In this document: piece after piece, positions 19,318-31,407 of the stretch
How the letters are laid out: every line of letters starts with the position of its first letter
Numbering within the stretch: the stretch's first letter is position 1
NCBI GenBank assembly: GCA_015179125.1
Contig: WHVA01000088.1
Location: 62,001-126,000, forward strand
Length of the DNA: 64,000 nt
Direction: 5' to 3'
Source of the DNA: Gautieria morchelliformis
Lineage: Eukaryota; Basidiomycota; Agaricomycetes; Gomphales; Gomphaceae
Position numbers and translations under genes: made by a program
Notes under the pieces: generated by a model
Database searches by the model: none
What the model was told of the DNA's origin: nothing
What the model saw: only the letters and a program-made list of their open reading frames with translations

Positions 19318-22300
19318 CTCCCCCTCACTTTGGTAAACCCTAACTTCCCTTGCAAATACTTGAATTGATGTCCCTCCAATCCTTTTGTCATTAAGTCCGC
19401 GGGGTTCTCCTTCGACCTAACATAAGTAAGCGCTGCCTCGTTTGAAGCGACTTTCTCACGGATAAAGTGGTAAGCGACATTTATATGTTTTGTCCTAGTA
19501 TGGTAAGTTGCGTCCGGTGACAAAGTGATTGCGCTGAGGTTATCACATTGGATAGAGGTTGGTTGGTTCTGGTCGAAGCCGAGCTCTTTGATCGCCTTCT
19601 GGAGCCAAATGAGTTCCTTGGCGCCTTCAGTAAGGGGAATATACTCGGCCTCCGTGGTAGATAGTGAGACCGTCCGTTGCTTCCGAGCACTCCAGGCAAT
19701 AGATCCCCCTCCTAATATAGCAACATACCCACTGATTGATCTAGCGTCACTGCGATTAGCGTAGTCGGCATCCACGTATATTCGAAGTTCAAGTCCGGCC
19801 TCCTTCCTGAAGAGGATCCCGCCGTCCCGTGTGCCTATGAGGTAACGTAGTACGTGTTTGATCCCCGTCCAATGTTCTGGACCATATGAATTGGTGAATT
19901 GACTGAGGTGTTGCACTGCAAAAGCTATATCGGGGCAGGTGCCAAGCACTGCATACATAAGGGAGCCGACTGCCTGGGCATAAGGGGCCTTGATTGTTGG
20001 TCCATTGTGTGGGTCGAGTGGTATATCGAGTTTGGTGGATATATTGAATGGTGTTGATATGGGATTCGTCTTCTCCATGTGGAAATGTGCGAGTATAGTG
20101 TCAATGTAGGGACCTTGTGAAATCCGTAGAGTACCCTCTTCTCTGTTTCTCTCAACTCTTAATCCCAATATTTTCTTCATCTCCCCTAAATCTGTCATTG
20201 GGAGTTTTTCATTCAATTCTTCCTTCACCTTTGACATCCGTGCTTTTGTATTTGACACCAGACCTAGGTCGTCGACATATACTGCAATGACGTCCATGCC
20301 GGATCCGGTTTTCCTGATATACATACATTCATTGGCTGTACTTTGAATATATCCCAGGTTTTTTAGCAGTGTGTTCCGGAGCCTATGGTACCATGCGCGC
20401 CCTGCCTGTTTGAGTCCATATATTGCACGGCGTAATTTCAGGACCCGGCCCGATCCATCGTTGAAGCCTTCGGGTTGTTTCATGTAGATTTCTTCCTCCA
20501 GCTCCAAATTAAGATATGCCCCTATTACGTCCATCATCTCGATTTCCCAGTCGAGTGCATTAGCCATAGCCAATAATAAACGCAAGGAATCGAATTTTAC
20601 GATGGGTGAAGTGATGTCATAATAATCCATACCTGGCCTTTGTGTGAATCCCTGGGCTACCACTCTGGCTTTCCCTTTGTTGAATTCCCCATCCGGCTTT
20701 GTTTTGATGGCAAATACCTACCGGCACCCAATTACGTTTCGATCTGGTAGCAATTGTACTAGCTCCCAGGTACCGATTTCCTGGTGTTGAGCTATTTCTG
20801 TTTTCATTGCTTGTTCCCAGATTGCCGAGTCAGCTCGATTGATTGCCTCGTTATAGCTGTGGGGTTCAATGACGATCTCATTGCTGACTAGTGCATGGTC
20901 CACTGAGTCTGGATCGTTCAGTTTTCAGTAGTCTGGCCTGTTGGTCGTTCTGGTGCTGCGTCGAACTTCTGTTGCCGGCGCCGTTGTCACGGACTTCTGT
21001 GGAGTCTTCCCCGCATCTGCATCCTCATCTCTGCTCACTTCTTCTGCCACCGTCCCTGTTGCTGTCTCTTCCACTGTCATTCCTGCTGTCTCTACTCCCC
21101 CTGTCTGTAGCTCGTGCGTTCCATGTGCATGATTCTCCCCCTCTAGCTCAGGATCATCTATGTCCGGTATTTCATGTAATGTAGTATCCCCTAGATCAAA
21201 AGTGATATTTCTCGAAGCTTGTACGTGCCTGGAGTGCCGATTATAATATTTCCATGCTTTAGCGTTCTCGGCGACCCCAACAAAAATGTGCTCTTCTGCT
21301 TTTGGGTCGAGCTTGGCACGGCGCTGATCGGGTACCTGTTGGGTGCATTTATGCTCCTGCACCAAAATCAAGCATAATATATCCAATTTGTTGTGTGGCT
21401 TTCCAATTTCTTCTCACATTGTTCTTGTATTATGCATCCATTTCTCTGGTTATTTTCGAAATTTTCCACTCATTCTTTATCTCTCTATTTCATCTTGTTA
21501 TTCCTACTTTCACAAGCGGCTGCACCCAGCGGAGTCTGAAATGACTTCGACGCGCGAGCTCTTGGGCGCTAAAGGGCCGGGTAGTAGTACATGCGCAGTG
21601 GAACACATTTCCCCCTCTCTCAGTGACCACTAAATTCACTGAGAGAGGCAAGTAAATTAGTCTAGTAGTCTTTGCATTTATTGACCTAGAAATCCTCTGT
21701 AGTGAATTGATTTCTAGGTAGTGTATAATATATTTAGAGTGACCACTAAATTCACTGAGAGAGTGAATTGATTTCTAGTCTATTCTTTTGAATAACAAGT
21801 CCATACCTACTGCCTATAATTCCTGTCCTCAACAGTACCATTACCCAACATTTGGTGCCGAATTCATCTAGTATTGATACATTGGGTTTCCGCCCAAAGA
21901 AGGCTTGATACGGGATGATGTGTGTCCCAAGTGCTCGGGTTGGAGACCTGTTTTTGATATAACACACGTAAGCTACTGCTTCGGGCCATAGTACCTTTGG
22001 TAAATTTTTCGTGAATATCATTGCACGTGCATGCTCCAAAAGGGTTCGATTGAGTCTTTCGGCAATGCTATTTTGGGCAGGCAATATGGAGTGGTCGTTT
22101 CCATAATTATTCTGAGGGTGGCACAGTATTCTTTGAAGGGTTTGTTGATATATTCTCCACCATTGTCGGATCTGAACCTTTTTACTTTGTTCCCAGTTTG
22201 TGTCTCAATGATATTCTTGAAGGTATCAAAATTCTTCAATGCCTCGTCTTTGGTGTTCCCGAAATAAACGTTGAATACCTGGTCTTGGCATCAGTGAAAG

Positions 22301-23823
22301 AATAAAAATATCTCTCCCTGGCTGGGCCTTCGGTCTGGGCAGGCCCCCATACATCGGATACGACTAAGTCACCGGGTAGTTGAGCTGTTTCCTCGGCGTC
22401 TTTTGGGAACGGATCAATGTGGCGCTTGCCCTGGATGCAAGCGGTGCATTGGGTCGATGCCTGTGACTCGTCAATGATTAACCCAGTAACTATTTGGTTA
22501 CCCTTTAAGGTCTGAATAGTCCATGGGTTGACGTGGCCTAGAACGCGGTGCCATTTGTCCATAGTCCGTGCCTTTGCTACAGCAGCGAAATCCTTCCCTT
22601 CCTTTCCTGTTGTTACCCGGCACCTCACTTGATACATCCTCCCTATTTTCCTGCCTATTCCAAAGATAGTACCGGTTTTGGATTTGAATTCTACTCCTGC
22701 CAATGTGAACGTGGCTGAATGTCCGATGTCCGTGAGTCATCCTACGCTAATGATATCATTCGGTGCCTCAGGTGCATGTTTGACGTCTTTGAGTTGAACC
22801 GTAAATATATTGGGCCCGACTTTGAATTCCAAAGGTACCGTGCCTCGTCCTAGTGCCTTGAGCAAGGTGCCGGGTGTGATGCCATCGATCTCAGCATTCT
22901 CTGCTGTGTACGTTGAGAAGACATTTTTGTTGTGAGCTATGTGTGTGCTTGCCGCAGAGTCGGCAAGCCAGTTCGATGCTGACATTGAGATGGGGGAAAT
23001 TTCATTAATCATAAATGCGAAATCATTCTCGTCTGCTTGCTTAGCTGAATCGTTCATGGGTTTGTACCATGACGGCATTTGCCCCTCCCTCTTTGCCCCC
23101 CCCCGGCGCCCAGCAGTATTTAACGTAGTGACCTTTCTTTCCGCAGTTGTGGCATTTCCCTTTCGTGGCACCCGAGTCGTCATGCGACTGGGTCCTGAGG
23201 GCTGTTTGTCGGGTCGACCCAGCCTGTCGTACCCAATCTTCGTCCAAGATCCTGGCTATCAGGATGTCTGACGAGATTGCGGCACCGCCGGCGTTAACTG
23301 CAGTAATAAACAAAGACCAAGATTCTGGCAGTGATGTGAGTAATGTATTAGAGAAGTCGATGTCTGTGATCAATTGACCGCGGGCGCTCAATTTCTGGCT
23401 GAGTTTTCGGAGCCTTCGAACATGTTCTTCCATGCTGGCTCCATCCTCTGCAAAAGTACGGAAGAAATCGTGGCGGAGGTTGACAATTCCGACCGCCCCT
23501 TTGGACTCGAATATTTCTTGTCATCTAGTCCAAATAGCGTGACTCCCCATGAATTGGTCAATATAAACGAGGTGATCATCAGATATACGCAAGCAGATCT
23601 CCTTTCTTGCCTTCTTGTCTTTTTTATTCCAATCAGCGATTGCCTGTCTCTCTGCCGATGTTACGTTGTCTGGGTCCGCTGGCGTGGGTTCAGCCTCGGT
23701 GCCGATTGTGATGTCCCACAGTTCTTGGTCATCAAGTATCCACTCGAGGCGGCGGTGCCATGCGTAGGTATCCCTGTTTAGGGGTTCAATCTTGTAATTA
23801 TTATTTGTTGTGGCAAGGGACAT
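19308..23823 (-). pseudogene. copia2 Gag-Pol, inactivated
   Basis: Collinear with copia1: Gag from ATG 23823, zinc knuckle CHNCGKKGHYVKYC, protease DSAASTHI, integrase HRVLGH...CTAC, RSDNGGEY, RT with YVDD (near 20275) and RNase H STTEAEY. Breaks seen: a stop after HAIWTR (23521), frame changes near 23110-23180 and 22240, a stop after IISVG (22737), loss of the frame near the integrase Glu (about 22080), solo LTR C0 at 21337-21834, and stops near 20925 and 20700. The RT-RNase H part (19308-20663) is still one open frame and, as in copia1, ends inside the 3' LTR. Confidence 0.9.
21337..21834 (+). repeat. Solo LTR C0 (family C, 498 bp)
   Basis: TGTTGGGTGC...CAACA with TSD GTACC (21332-21336, 21835-21839). 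It interrupts copia2 integrase between WVMV and PDQRRAK, as the intact copia1 protein shows. Same length as the copia3 LTR at 38976 and the LTR at 60318. Confidence 0.93.
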
Positions 23824-23867
23824 TGTAGGTCAATTGTTACTGATATGGAGGGTTGGTTGGTGAGATA

Positions 23868-23892
23868 TTAGTTACGGCCGGGGCCCATAACC
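23868..23892 (-). promoter_or_regulatory. copia2 primer-binding site and 6-codon uORF
   Basis: Minus-strand GGTTATGGGCCCC (23892-23880) follows the 5' LTR. Its ATG opens Met-Gly-Pro-Gly-Arg-Asn-stop (23888-23868), the same length and layout as in copia1, before the gag ATG at 23823. Confidence 0.75.
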
Positions 23893-24151
23893 TATAGGTC
23901 GAAGCACTCACAGTAGATAGGTTAGAGAGGTTCGTAGTTCAATAATCTGACAGCCACTCTCGTCGCTGTCCTAAATACATATTCTATCTTAATTGTATTA
24001 AGTTTCCTTTTTCTATAGTTCATTGTATTTTCCTGCTCTCCTTTGTCCGCTCCCTCTTTTGTGTCCTATACACGTCATCGTCGCATGGGTCATCAGCTTA
24101 CATTAGCAAACCGAAGTGCCGCATCCATGCCGCACCGTCCTTTACTCAACA
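23893..24151 (-). repeat. copia2 5' LTR (259 bp)
   Basis: On the minus strand it runs TGTTGAG...CCTATA and abuts the primer site. Confidence 0.88.
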
Positions 24152-24156
24152 GAATG

Positions 24157-24687
24157 CGCCCCACACCCCACACTAACCCACTATGCTATGTTGGCTGCTA
24201 CAGTCAATTGTACCATATTGTAAACAATTGGGCCTATCCCCTCACTCCCTGAGACTCCCAAGTACTCTCACGAGCTGGTGGACGCACCGACGTCCACGCA
24301 CCTCCCCTGTCGGCCCAGAACCTAGATCTAAGCCGTTTTCCGCCACGCTAATGAGACAGCTCTTTTGCTGTGTTCCCTAAGATTTGCTTATGTTGGTTGA
24401 ACATGCAGCGTGCGAACACAGAGATTGGGATCACCCAGGGCTTCAGTGATACATGACTATAGCCGTAGGTACCGCACGATCCACTCGAGCGGTAGCGTGC
24501 ATCCAGATGAGCACCAAGCGCGGCGGAGTTTTTCTTGTGACACTCTTTTCCACCTCTTTCACCCCACCACACTCACCACCAGCGAGCACGCAGGTACATT
24601 AGCACCTCAGTCTCTCTTAGCACATTCCTTAATTTTCACCCTCAATCTCTTAGCACCTTCCTCAGTTTTGCTGGACCCGTGTAGCGC
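24157..24687. other. No gene seen (host flank)
   Basis: Probably continuous with 8155 before the A1/copia2 insertions. I see no supported exon. Confidence 0.4.
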
Positions 24688-25320
24688 ATGCCATTAGCAA
24701 ACCACGCACCCTGCCTCCCCAGCCACACCCTCCACCATCCAGCCGGCTCCCTAAGTGAAGCCCACACCATGACCCCTGGAGAAATGCCCGCCGGCACCCA
24801 CCGCCACCTAGGCCTAAACCTCAATGATGTGCCGCCACCCACTCCACCGATAATGCAGCAGCCCCAGGCGGTGGGCATGAGCAACAACCATCACGCGAGC
24901 ACATCAGGACCCAGCCACCAGAGCACCACCAACCACACCCGCGCGCCGGACCCCAGTGTTAGTCATAGCCAACACAGAGGCCAGCCACAGACCCACGGCA
25001 CTAGCCACACCCCTCAGCCACAGTGTCAACCCCAGCAACAGCCGCAGCTGCAGCCACAGCCAAACCAGCAGCAGCCGCAACCCCCCCCCCCCGGCGCAAC
25101 AGCCGCCGATCCGCTCAGCAGCAGACCTCAACGTGCAGATTGCAGCGCTGATGGCAGAAAGGCAGCTCCTCGTTGCACACCCACAACCGCGCCAGGCCAA
25201 CCCCCATTCCCTCATAGCCACAGAGGAGGCCATACAAACCACCAGGCTCCCAGCCATTGAGGCAATGGCGCACGGTGGAGAAGAGAAAACGGCTCTACCG
25301 GAAATTGTGCCAGGTTTCAT
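24688..25320 (+). pseudogene. Pro/Gln/His-rich protein fragment with a C-tract frame change
   Basis: From ATG 24688 the frame encodes a low-complexity His/Pro/Gln-rich chain. A run of 13 C (about 25081-25093) marks a change to a second frame with ordinary composition (RSAADLNVQIAALMAERQ, then TEEAIQ and MAHGGEEKTALPEI). A 1-nt change in the C run would join them. The frame is cut at 25320 by a family-B fragment. Not recognised; the helical DLNVQIAALMAERQ segment is the only structured part. Could be a host gene or a transposon ORF1. Confidence 0.45.
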
Positions 25321-26118
25321 AACTTGTGCGAATAAGTATGCCGTTCGGTGAATAGGTGAACCAATAAATGTTCACAAGATAAGAGGGTTTCCCGGACGGA
25401 GCTCACCCTATCTACAGTCATAGCGAAATAGCCTGTGGCACTTGACGATGTAACGTGCAAGGTGTCACGGAAGGGCTGTCTAAGTAGCGACAATCCCTTC
25501 GCCGTCAGCACAGAAAATAGTTCGAAGGCTAAGGTAACGAAGATGAAGTGTGAGAACTCACCAGTGATGCCTAAGTCCTCTTCTGGTCAAAGATAGAAAT
25601 CTCCAAGAGAAGGCTCAAGACGATGATCACAGCGAGGTCAAGTTTGCACAAGATGGACAACGTATGATAATTGAACTGGGGAATGTACATGCGAATGCAA
25701 ACTACTTATATCGAATGCTCGTAAGGTATCAGCGAATAGGAAAGAGGCTGTCACAAGTTAGGGTTGGATAGGGGTGCGCAGTCATGATACAACATAGATG
25801 GAATAAACATACAATAAAGTGAGAGAAGGGGGAGAACATGAAACGACGGAGAGTAAAGGTGGCGAAGGCACTTATGTACGGAACCATGTTTTGGGACCTG
25901 CATATATGCTACCCTGCACGGACTTTTCGTCTACGGGGTTGATGCCACACGACCTACGGAAGGGACGTCCCGCAGACACATTCTGGCCATATGAACACCC
26001 AAAGGGGTTGGATTGAGAAGATGATGGGGTTAGTGATGAACCATCATGCCGGGTAAATGGTATCGATCGAATTTGGTGGCGTGCCTGCTGGTGAAATGTA
26101 CGAGCAGCGAACAGCAGT
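25321..26118 (+). repeat. Family B LTR fragment, both ends missing
   Basis: About 0.8 kb alignable to the body of B1, starting at ACTTGTGCGAATAAG and stopping inside the segment that follows the GCGTGCCTGCTGG motif. No TSD, so it is a truncated or recombined copy. Confidence 0.75.
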
Positions 26119-26310
26119 TAAAAACACTCATCAGAACACATGCTGCCACCAAGCAGTGAGGACAGCGTTTGCAGAATCAAGAGGAGGCCGAGGCTGAGAT
26201 TGCACCCCCGACAACCATTATTGCTCAGACTGCTGCCAAATCATGCCCATGTGCCAAGTCAACCACGGTCTCCACCATGTCGTCCAGCGCTGCTGCCAGT
26301 TCCTCCGCGG

Positions 26311-28093
26311 TGTCATGACGCGTTGATTTCACATACTCAGATTCTCTGTTATCCCATTTCTCACTCCACATTCGTGTTCGTTCCGATTGCCCTTGCCGTG
26401 TTTGGCAACTGATCCTCGCTGTTCACGCCATTTACCATAGCCACGCCGTTGAAGCATAATCGACGTCCTTGGACTGACTTGGCAGTCATCGCTGGGCCTA
26501 TCACCTCTGTTGGATGCATTTATGCTCCTGCACCAAAATCAAGCCAAATAGATTCCACCATTCGTATTTCTTTGATTTTGACCTGAAACCATGCTGACAT
26601 TCATTCTATGATTTGTCAAATTTTCCTTTGATTTTTCGAAGCTGTATTTCTACTTCTTTTCATGTTCTGTCCAACCGACCCTTTGTGGGTGGTTGTGGAC
26701 AAGTTTCCTTTTGGAGCTGCGGCTGTTCACTACCGTGCTTCGTTCTACGGGCGCTTAGCATGGCACACCGTGGCATCACGGGCGCTAAAGTGCCGGCTAG
26801 TAGTACATGTGCATGAGACACATTTCCCCCCTCTCTCAGTGACAACTAAATTCACTGAGAGAGGCAAGTAAATTAGTCTTGTTTCTGTTCAATTTGTTGA
26901 CCTAGAAATACTGTAGTGAATTAATTTCTAGGTAGTGTATAATATTAACAGTGACAACTAAATTCACTGAGAGAGTGAATTAATTTCTAGTCTTCTTTTG
27001 AGCACCAAGTCCAAACCTACTGCCTATAATTCCTGTCCTCTACAACCTCCTCTGCTCAACCCTCTTTCGATGGTGTTCCTATGATCGGACTGTCATGACT
27101 TGTGTATTTCCTGGACCTTGTTATCCCCATTTTCCCTTTCGCTCCTCCTCCCCCATGTTCGCTTGACTTCGCTCTCCACTTCAACCACTTCTCCCCTATG
27201 TCATCTCCGTTCGCCCTTCCTTGCATTTCTCCAAACCGCTATTCGCTGCTCGTGCATTTCGCCAGCAGGCACGCCATCAAATACGATCGATACCATTTAC
27301 CCGGCATGATGGTTCATCACTAACCCCATCATCTTCTTAATCCAACCCCTTTGGGTGTTCATATGGCCAAAGTGTGTTCGCAGGACGTCCCTTCCGTAGG
27401 TTGTGCGGGATCAACCCAGTAGACGAAGAGTCCATGCAGGGTAGCATGTATGCGGGTCCCAAGACATGGTTTGGTACATAAGTGCCTTCGCCACCTTTAC
27501 TCTCCGTCATTTCATGTTTGCACTCTTCCCTCACTCTATTGTATGTTTATTCCATCTACTTAGTATCATGACTGTGCACCCCTATCCAACCCTGACTCAC
27601 GACGGCCTCTTTCCTATTCGCTGATACCTTACGAGCATTCGATATAAGTAGTTTACATTTGCATGTATATTCTCCAGTTCAATTATCATACGTCGTCCAT
27701 CTTGTGCAAACTTGACCTCACTGTGATCATCGTCTTGAGCCTTCTCCCGAAGATTTCTATCTTCGACCAGAAGAGGACTTAGGCATCGCTGGTGAGTTCT
27801 CACACTTCATCTTCGTTACCTTAGCCTTCGAACTATTTTCTGTGCTGATGCCGGAGGGATTGTCGCTACTTAGACAACCCTTCCGTGACACCTTGCACGT
27901 TCCATCGTCAAGTGCCACAGGCTATTTCGCTACGACTGTAGATAGGGCGAGCTCTGCTCGGGCAGCCCTCTTATCTTGTGGACATTTATTGGTTCACCTA
28001 TTCGCCAAACGGCATACTTATTCGCACATGTTATTTGGGCATTCGCTGTGTTCACTAATACATGATATTAATGCCTAAAAACCAATCTTGACA
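26311..28093 (-). repeat. Solo LTR B3 (family B), containing C2
   Basis: TGTCATGACG...ATCTTGACA, opposite in orientation to B1, with TSD CGCGG (26306-26310, 28094-28098). About 1241 bp after removing C2 and one TSD copy. Confidence 0.92.
26508..27044 (+). repeat. Solo LTR C2 (family C, 537 bp)
   Basis: TGTTGGATGC...CTCTACA with TSD ACCTC (26503-26507, 27045-27049), inserted in B3. About 40 bp longer than the 498 bp copies and more diverged in the 5' half; the 13 bp-arm hairpin is intact. Confidence 0.92.
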
Positions 28094-29090
28094 CGCGGCT
28101 ACCACCAAGTCAGTCTCACGTGTGAATCCAACACTGCCGCCGCCAAGTCCTCAACAGCAGTTGCCAAATTGGACATCACTGCAAAGACCACCACTGCCGG
28201 GACGAAATCGGTTGCACCTGCAAAGGCCTCTGCTGCCAAGTCCAAGCTTACTGGCAAGTCCACCGTTGCCCCCAAGCCCCAGGCCATTGTAAAGCCCACC
28301 ACCGAGCCTAAACTCTCCCAACGGTGTCACAAAGAAGCAAGCGATGAAGGCTTTGGTGAGGTACATTCCTATACATTATCAACATTTATTTGGCTACTAC
28401 ACAGGTTCCAGCAGAGGCTAAGTCTACACTGGTCAAGAAAAAAGCTAAGCCGACGCCACTCTTCGATGCCAGCTCTAATCAGGATCTGGCCGACCCTGTG
28501 CTCAAAATGCTCGGCTTCAATTCCGCTGGTCCTAAATCCAAAGTTGTCAAAGGCAAGAAGAAGAAGACAAGCAAAGCTGAGAACCCGGTTATTCAAGACA
28601 TCACTGGCTCAAACAAGAACTCGAACAAGCGTAAACGGCCCGCTGCAGATGTTGAGAATCTCAAACTGCCGGCAAGTCTCTTCATTGCCACTTCTGTTAT
28701 CGGATTACAACAGGGAAAATGGGCCAAGCTCGCCATTAAGGTAAGTCCAAGTTATTCTTGTCCTCCAGTGGCTTATCATTATCACAGGGCACATCTCACA
28801 CCATGCTTGCCGCTAAGGTATGTCTGAGTTATTCTTGTATGCCATTGGCTCATCATTCTTTCACACACAGGGCATCCCTCAAAGCAAAAAGGCTATGGTT
28901 CATGACCGTGTTCACATTGCTTATCTAGCTCATCATTATTTCTCTCAGGCGGCAACTAAACAGAAGGTGCCGAAGGTAAACCTTTCACATTAATGAGATC
29001 TCCTTTCTGACATTCTTTCAGGCCTCATCTTGCACCACTCTCTCTGCTCCCGCTGTAAGGAAGTCCAAGCGGCAGGACATACCAGCCCCA

Positions 29091-29827
29091 GGTTATCCAT
29101 GTGCCACATCCTCTTGTACCTTTGCTCACCTTCGTTCTCCTCTGCACAGCCTGATACCGTGACTAAGTCAGCCATCTCATCATATTCCCGTGCCTATTTT
29201 GCACAGCCAAGCTCGTCACTCATGCTTTATGCTTTCCGCAGTGTTTCACTCTCACAGCCTCTACCTGCCGTATCCACTCCCTGTTGCCCCTTCATTGCAC
29301 TTCAATATCTTTCATCTCACTCTCGACTGCTGACGCATTCTCATTTCCCGCCACACGCAACTTGCTTTCGATATATTCCCTGCACGTATGACTTATCCTA
29401 GATGCCAAGCTCGCTCGACCCATCTCGATTCCCTAATCGCTTCGATTCCTGGCACGTTCAACAACAACGCTCGACTCTGCACGCCCGACTTGGACACTCG
29501 AGTATCCGTCTAGCTCTGATTTTTGCTCTGTATTCCGTACTCGATGTTTGCTCCCACGCTTTGCTATGTGATTGCCTGCCATGTATTTACAACCTGAAAT
29601 TAAGTTCATTTGTGGCTATATAGAAGTTCCAAAAGCACTTGGATACCACCCAAAAACCGCTGCCGGCAAGCCACAAATTGCGCTAAAATGTTCATGATCA
29701 CTACTGAATTTCAGGCCATGCTGATCGGGGGAAAAAAACTTAAGGTAGCCAGTTCCAGGCTCCTTTTGAACTTCTTAGCAGTCCCTTATGGACCGATTCT
29801 CCACACCCCAATTGTACTGATTTTCAG
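29091..29827. other. No gene resolved
   Basis: C/T-rich DNA with intron-like strings. No exon with support. Confidence 0.35.
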
Positions 29828-29925
29828 GGGGCGCTCTTCCTGCAGTGTAATTTTGCTCATCTCGAAGAACTCCGCATTGAAGGTCCAACCATGACAGATG
29901 AAGCGTTTACCCAATCAAGTTCACT
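29828..29925 (+). pseudogene. LRR-like exon, possible F-box protein end
   Basis: After a TTTTCAG acceptor the frame reads LFLQCNFAHLEELRIEGP and then TMTDEAF, the pattern of the leucine-rich C-terminal half of fungal F-box proteins. Short and isolated. Confidence 0.35.
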
Positions 29926-30342
29926 TGGTCCGTGTCTACACTGGTCATTCTTCCCCTGCCTCATGTCCTGAGAGACCATCTGTGGCATTCCTTCCCTTGT
30001 CAAATCATCAGTCCCACACTTGCCTCTGTGCATGGGCTAGGACCTGGTACTCACATACTAGTCCGCTTGCTGTCTTAGAACCCTGGAGGCCTCACATTGA
30101 AGTTGCTCCATACTTGTCTATCATCATCAGGCTCTCACCCTTGTGCACATGGCATTTCCAGCGAGTACACAAGGTCGAGAGAAGCCAAACATCAATAGAC
30201 AAATGAATGAATTACCAGCACAGAACGCCCCACTAACACTTGGATGCCTTATGTAATGTTGCTGTGTGTCGGCAGGATAAGCGACAACTCTTAAGTAAAC
30301 ACCAGAAGCAGGATAGCTACCTGCTAGCCACCACAAACTTCA
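29926..30342. other. No gene seen
   Basis: Spacer between the two F-box-like remnants. Confidence 0.4.
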
Positions 30343-30762
30343 ATGTATTTGCGCTTCGAGGTCGGGAGCCATGTTTTCTGTCAGTTACCCAATAACTCTC
30401 AAACACAACTTATGTGTGTTTGCCAATTCTGGCGGCAGATAGTCAAGGCCACGCTGAAACTCTGGACACACCCCCACATTGGCCATACACATCAATTTGC
30501 TGATCCTACCGGTCTTTGGCAATGGCTCAAAAAATCTGGTGAGTGTCCACTCGATGTGCTCCTCAGGATTCCACTTGGAGTCATTGATCTATGGCAGATG
30601 CTGGTGCTGTTGCATGGCCATGTCAGACGATTCCATGTCCTTAACATCGAAGTACCCACGCATGGTATTGTGGACACAATCCTCTCATCTATTGCACTCT
30701 CTGAAGGAAAATGCAATGGCAATAATGCACCACTTCTAGAGCAGCTGTGGATCTTAGAGTAG
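30343..30762 (+). pseudogene. F-box-like protein fragment
   Basis: 139 residues. The block VCQFWRQIVKATLKLWT, then LWQWLKKSGECPLDVLLRIP and LHGHVRRFHVLNIEVP, follows the pattern of the very large Agaricomycete F-box family (F-box end, then a WL-x2-SG-x2-PL segment and leucine-rich repeats). Such proteins are substrate adaptors of SCF ubiquitin ligases. The F-box N-terminus is missing or mutated (FEVGSHVFCQLPNNSQ precedes) and the frame stops where repeats should continue, so it is a remnant. Confidence 0.65.
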
Positions 30763-30982
30763 CGCCATGGGCAACCTCTACATGCAATTGATGTTTCTGA
30801 TATGAAGAGATGTCAGGTTTTGGTTTTCTCAGTCATCTGCATATTTATTTATTTAATCCTATTTTTAATGTCTTTTGGGGCAATGCCCTATGTAAGACAT
30901 GGTTCTACAAAGCACCCATCGACATATTGTTCTATCTATCCCTTATTTCTCTGTCTCTGTTTGACCTCAGTAGGCTAAGACA

Positions 30983-31407
30983 GAGGTTTATGGTTATCAT
31001 ATATATGTATATATAGCTTAGCTAATATATATTTCAAAGAATATATCACAATTGAGACAGTTGCCAGAACCTGTAAGGCATGCTTAATCCTAGCCCTAAG
31101 TTCTTTCACATAGTCTCCAGCTCCCCCAGGAAAGGGTGTATACCCTATTGTCTAAACATCAATAGTTATATATCTTTGTACTATAAATGCATATTATTTT
31201 AAATGTACCTTCTAATAAGATCTATCAACCATGGTGGGTGTTTATAACTGTCATATATATGCAGATATAGCTTGGCTAATCTATATTTCATATATCACAG
31301 TTGAGACAGTTGCCAACACCTGTAAGGCATGATTAATCCTAGCCCTAAAGTTATTTCTCACAGTCTGCAACTCCCCCAGGAAAGGGTGTATACCCTATTG
31401 TCTAAAC
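30983..31407. repeat. Tandem duplication, unit about 255 bp, second unit split by an insertion
   Basis: Unit 1 about 30983-31239. Unit 2 starts at 31240 and continues after the insertion at 32636 to about 32712. Shared blocks include GAGACAGTTGCCA, AGGAAAGGGTGTATACCC and ATCAATAGTTATATATC. Unit 1 has the uninterrupted TAAAC target. Confidence 0.8.

Larger units (their letters stand above)
17815..24151 (-). mobile_element. copia2: degenerate Ty1/copia element related to copia1
   Basis: Minus strand. 5' LTR 23893-24151, primer site 23880-23892, broken Gag-Pol 19308-23823, polypurine tract 19318-19326, 3' LTR 17815-19317 (split by B1). The outer ends are TA/CA rather than TG/CA in both LTRs. 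Flanks are CAATG (17810-17814) and GAATG (24152-24156), a TSD with one mismatch. It integrated against the right end of solo LTR A1. Two later solo LTRs (B1, C0) lie inside. Confidence 0.88.
26119..29090 (+). pseudogene. Lys/Ala-rich intron-dense host gene, split by solo LTR B3
   Basis: Reading frame at 26165-26310 (QEEAEAEIAPPTTIIAQTAA) resumes after B3 at 28094. It then enters, with one frame change, an Ala/Lys/Thr-rich stretch (AAAKSSTAVAKLD, APAKASAAKSKLTGK) resembling the basic tail of linker histones. Introns: 28361-28404, 28741-28787 and 28818-28870, then probable ones ending at 28949 and 29022. Exons between are only 27-30 nt. The exon 28405-28740 has KPTPLFDASSNQDLADPVLKM and a basic KRKRP stretch. 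Likely nuclear and basic; family unknown. B3 and the frame change argue that this copy is dead. Confidence 0.55.

Noticed and set aside
27337-27803. Recurrent 60-78 codon frames inside family B copies (for example starting MREE or MLTAKGL)
   Set aside because: They recur because the LTR recurs. Reading frames are broken by indels in other copies and show no codon-level conservation.
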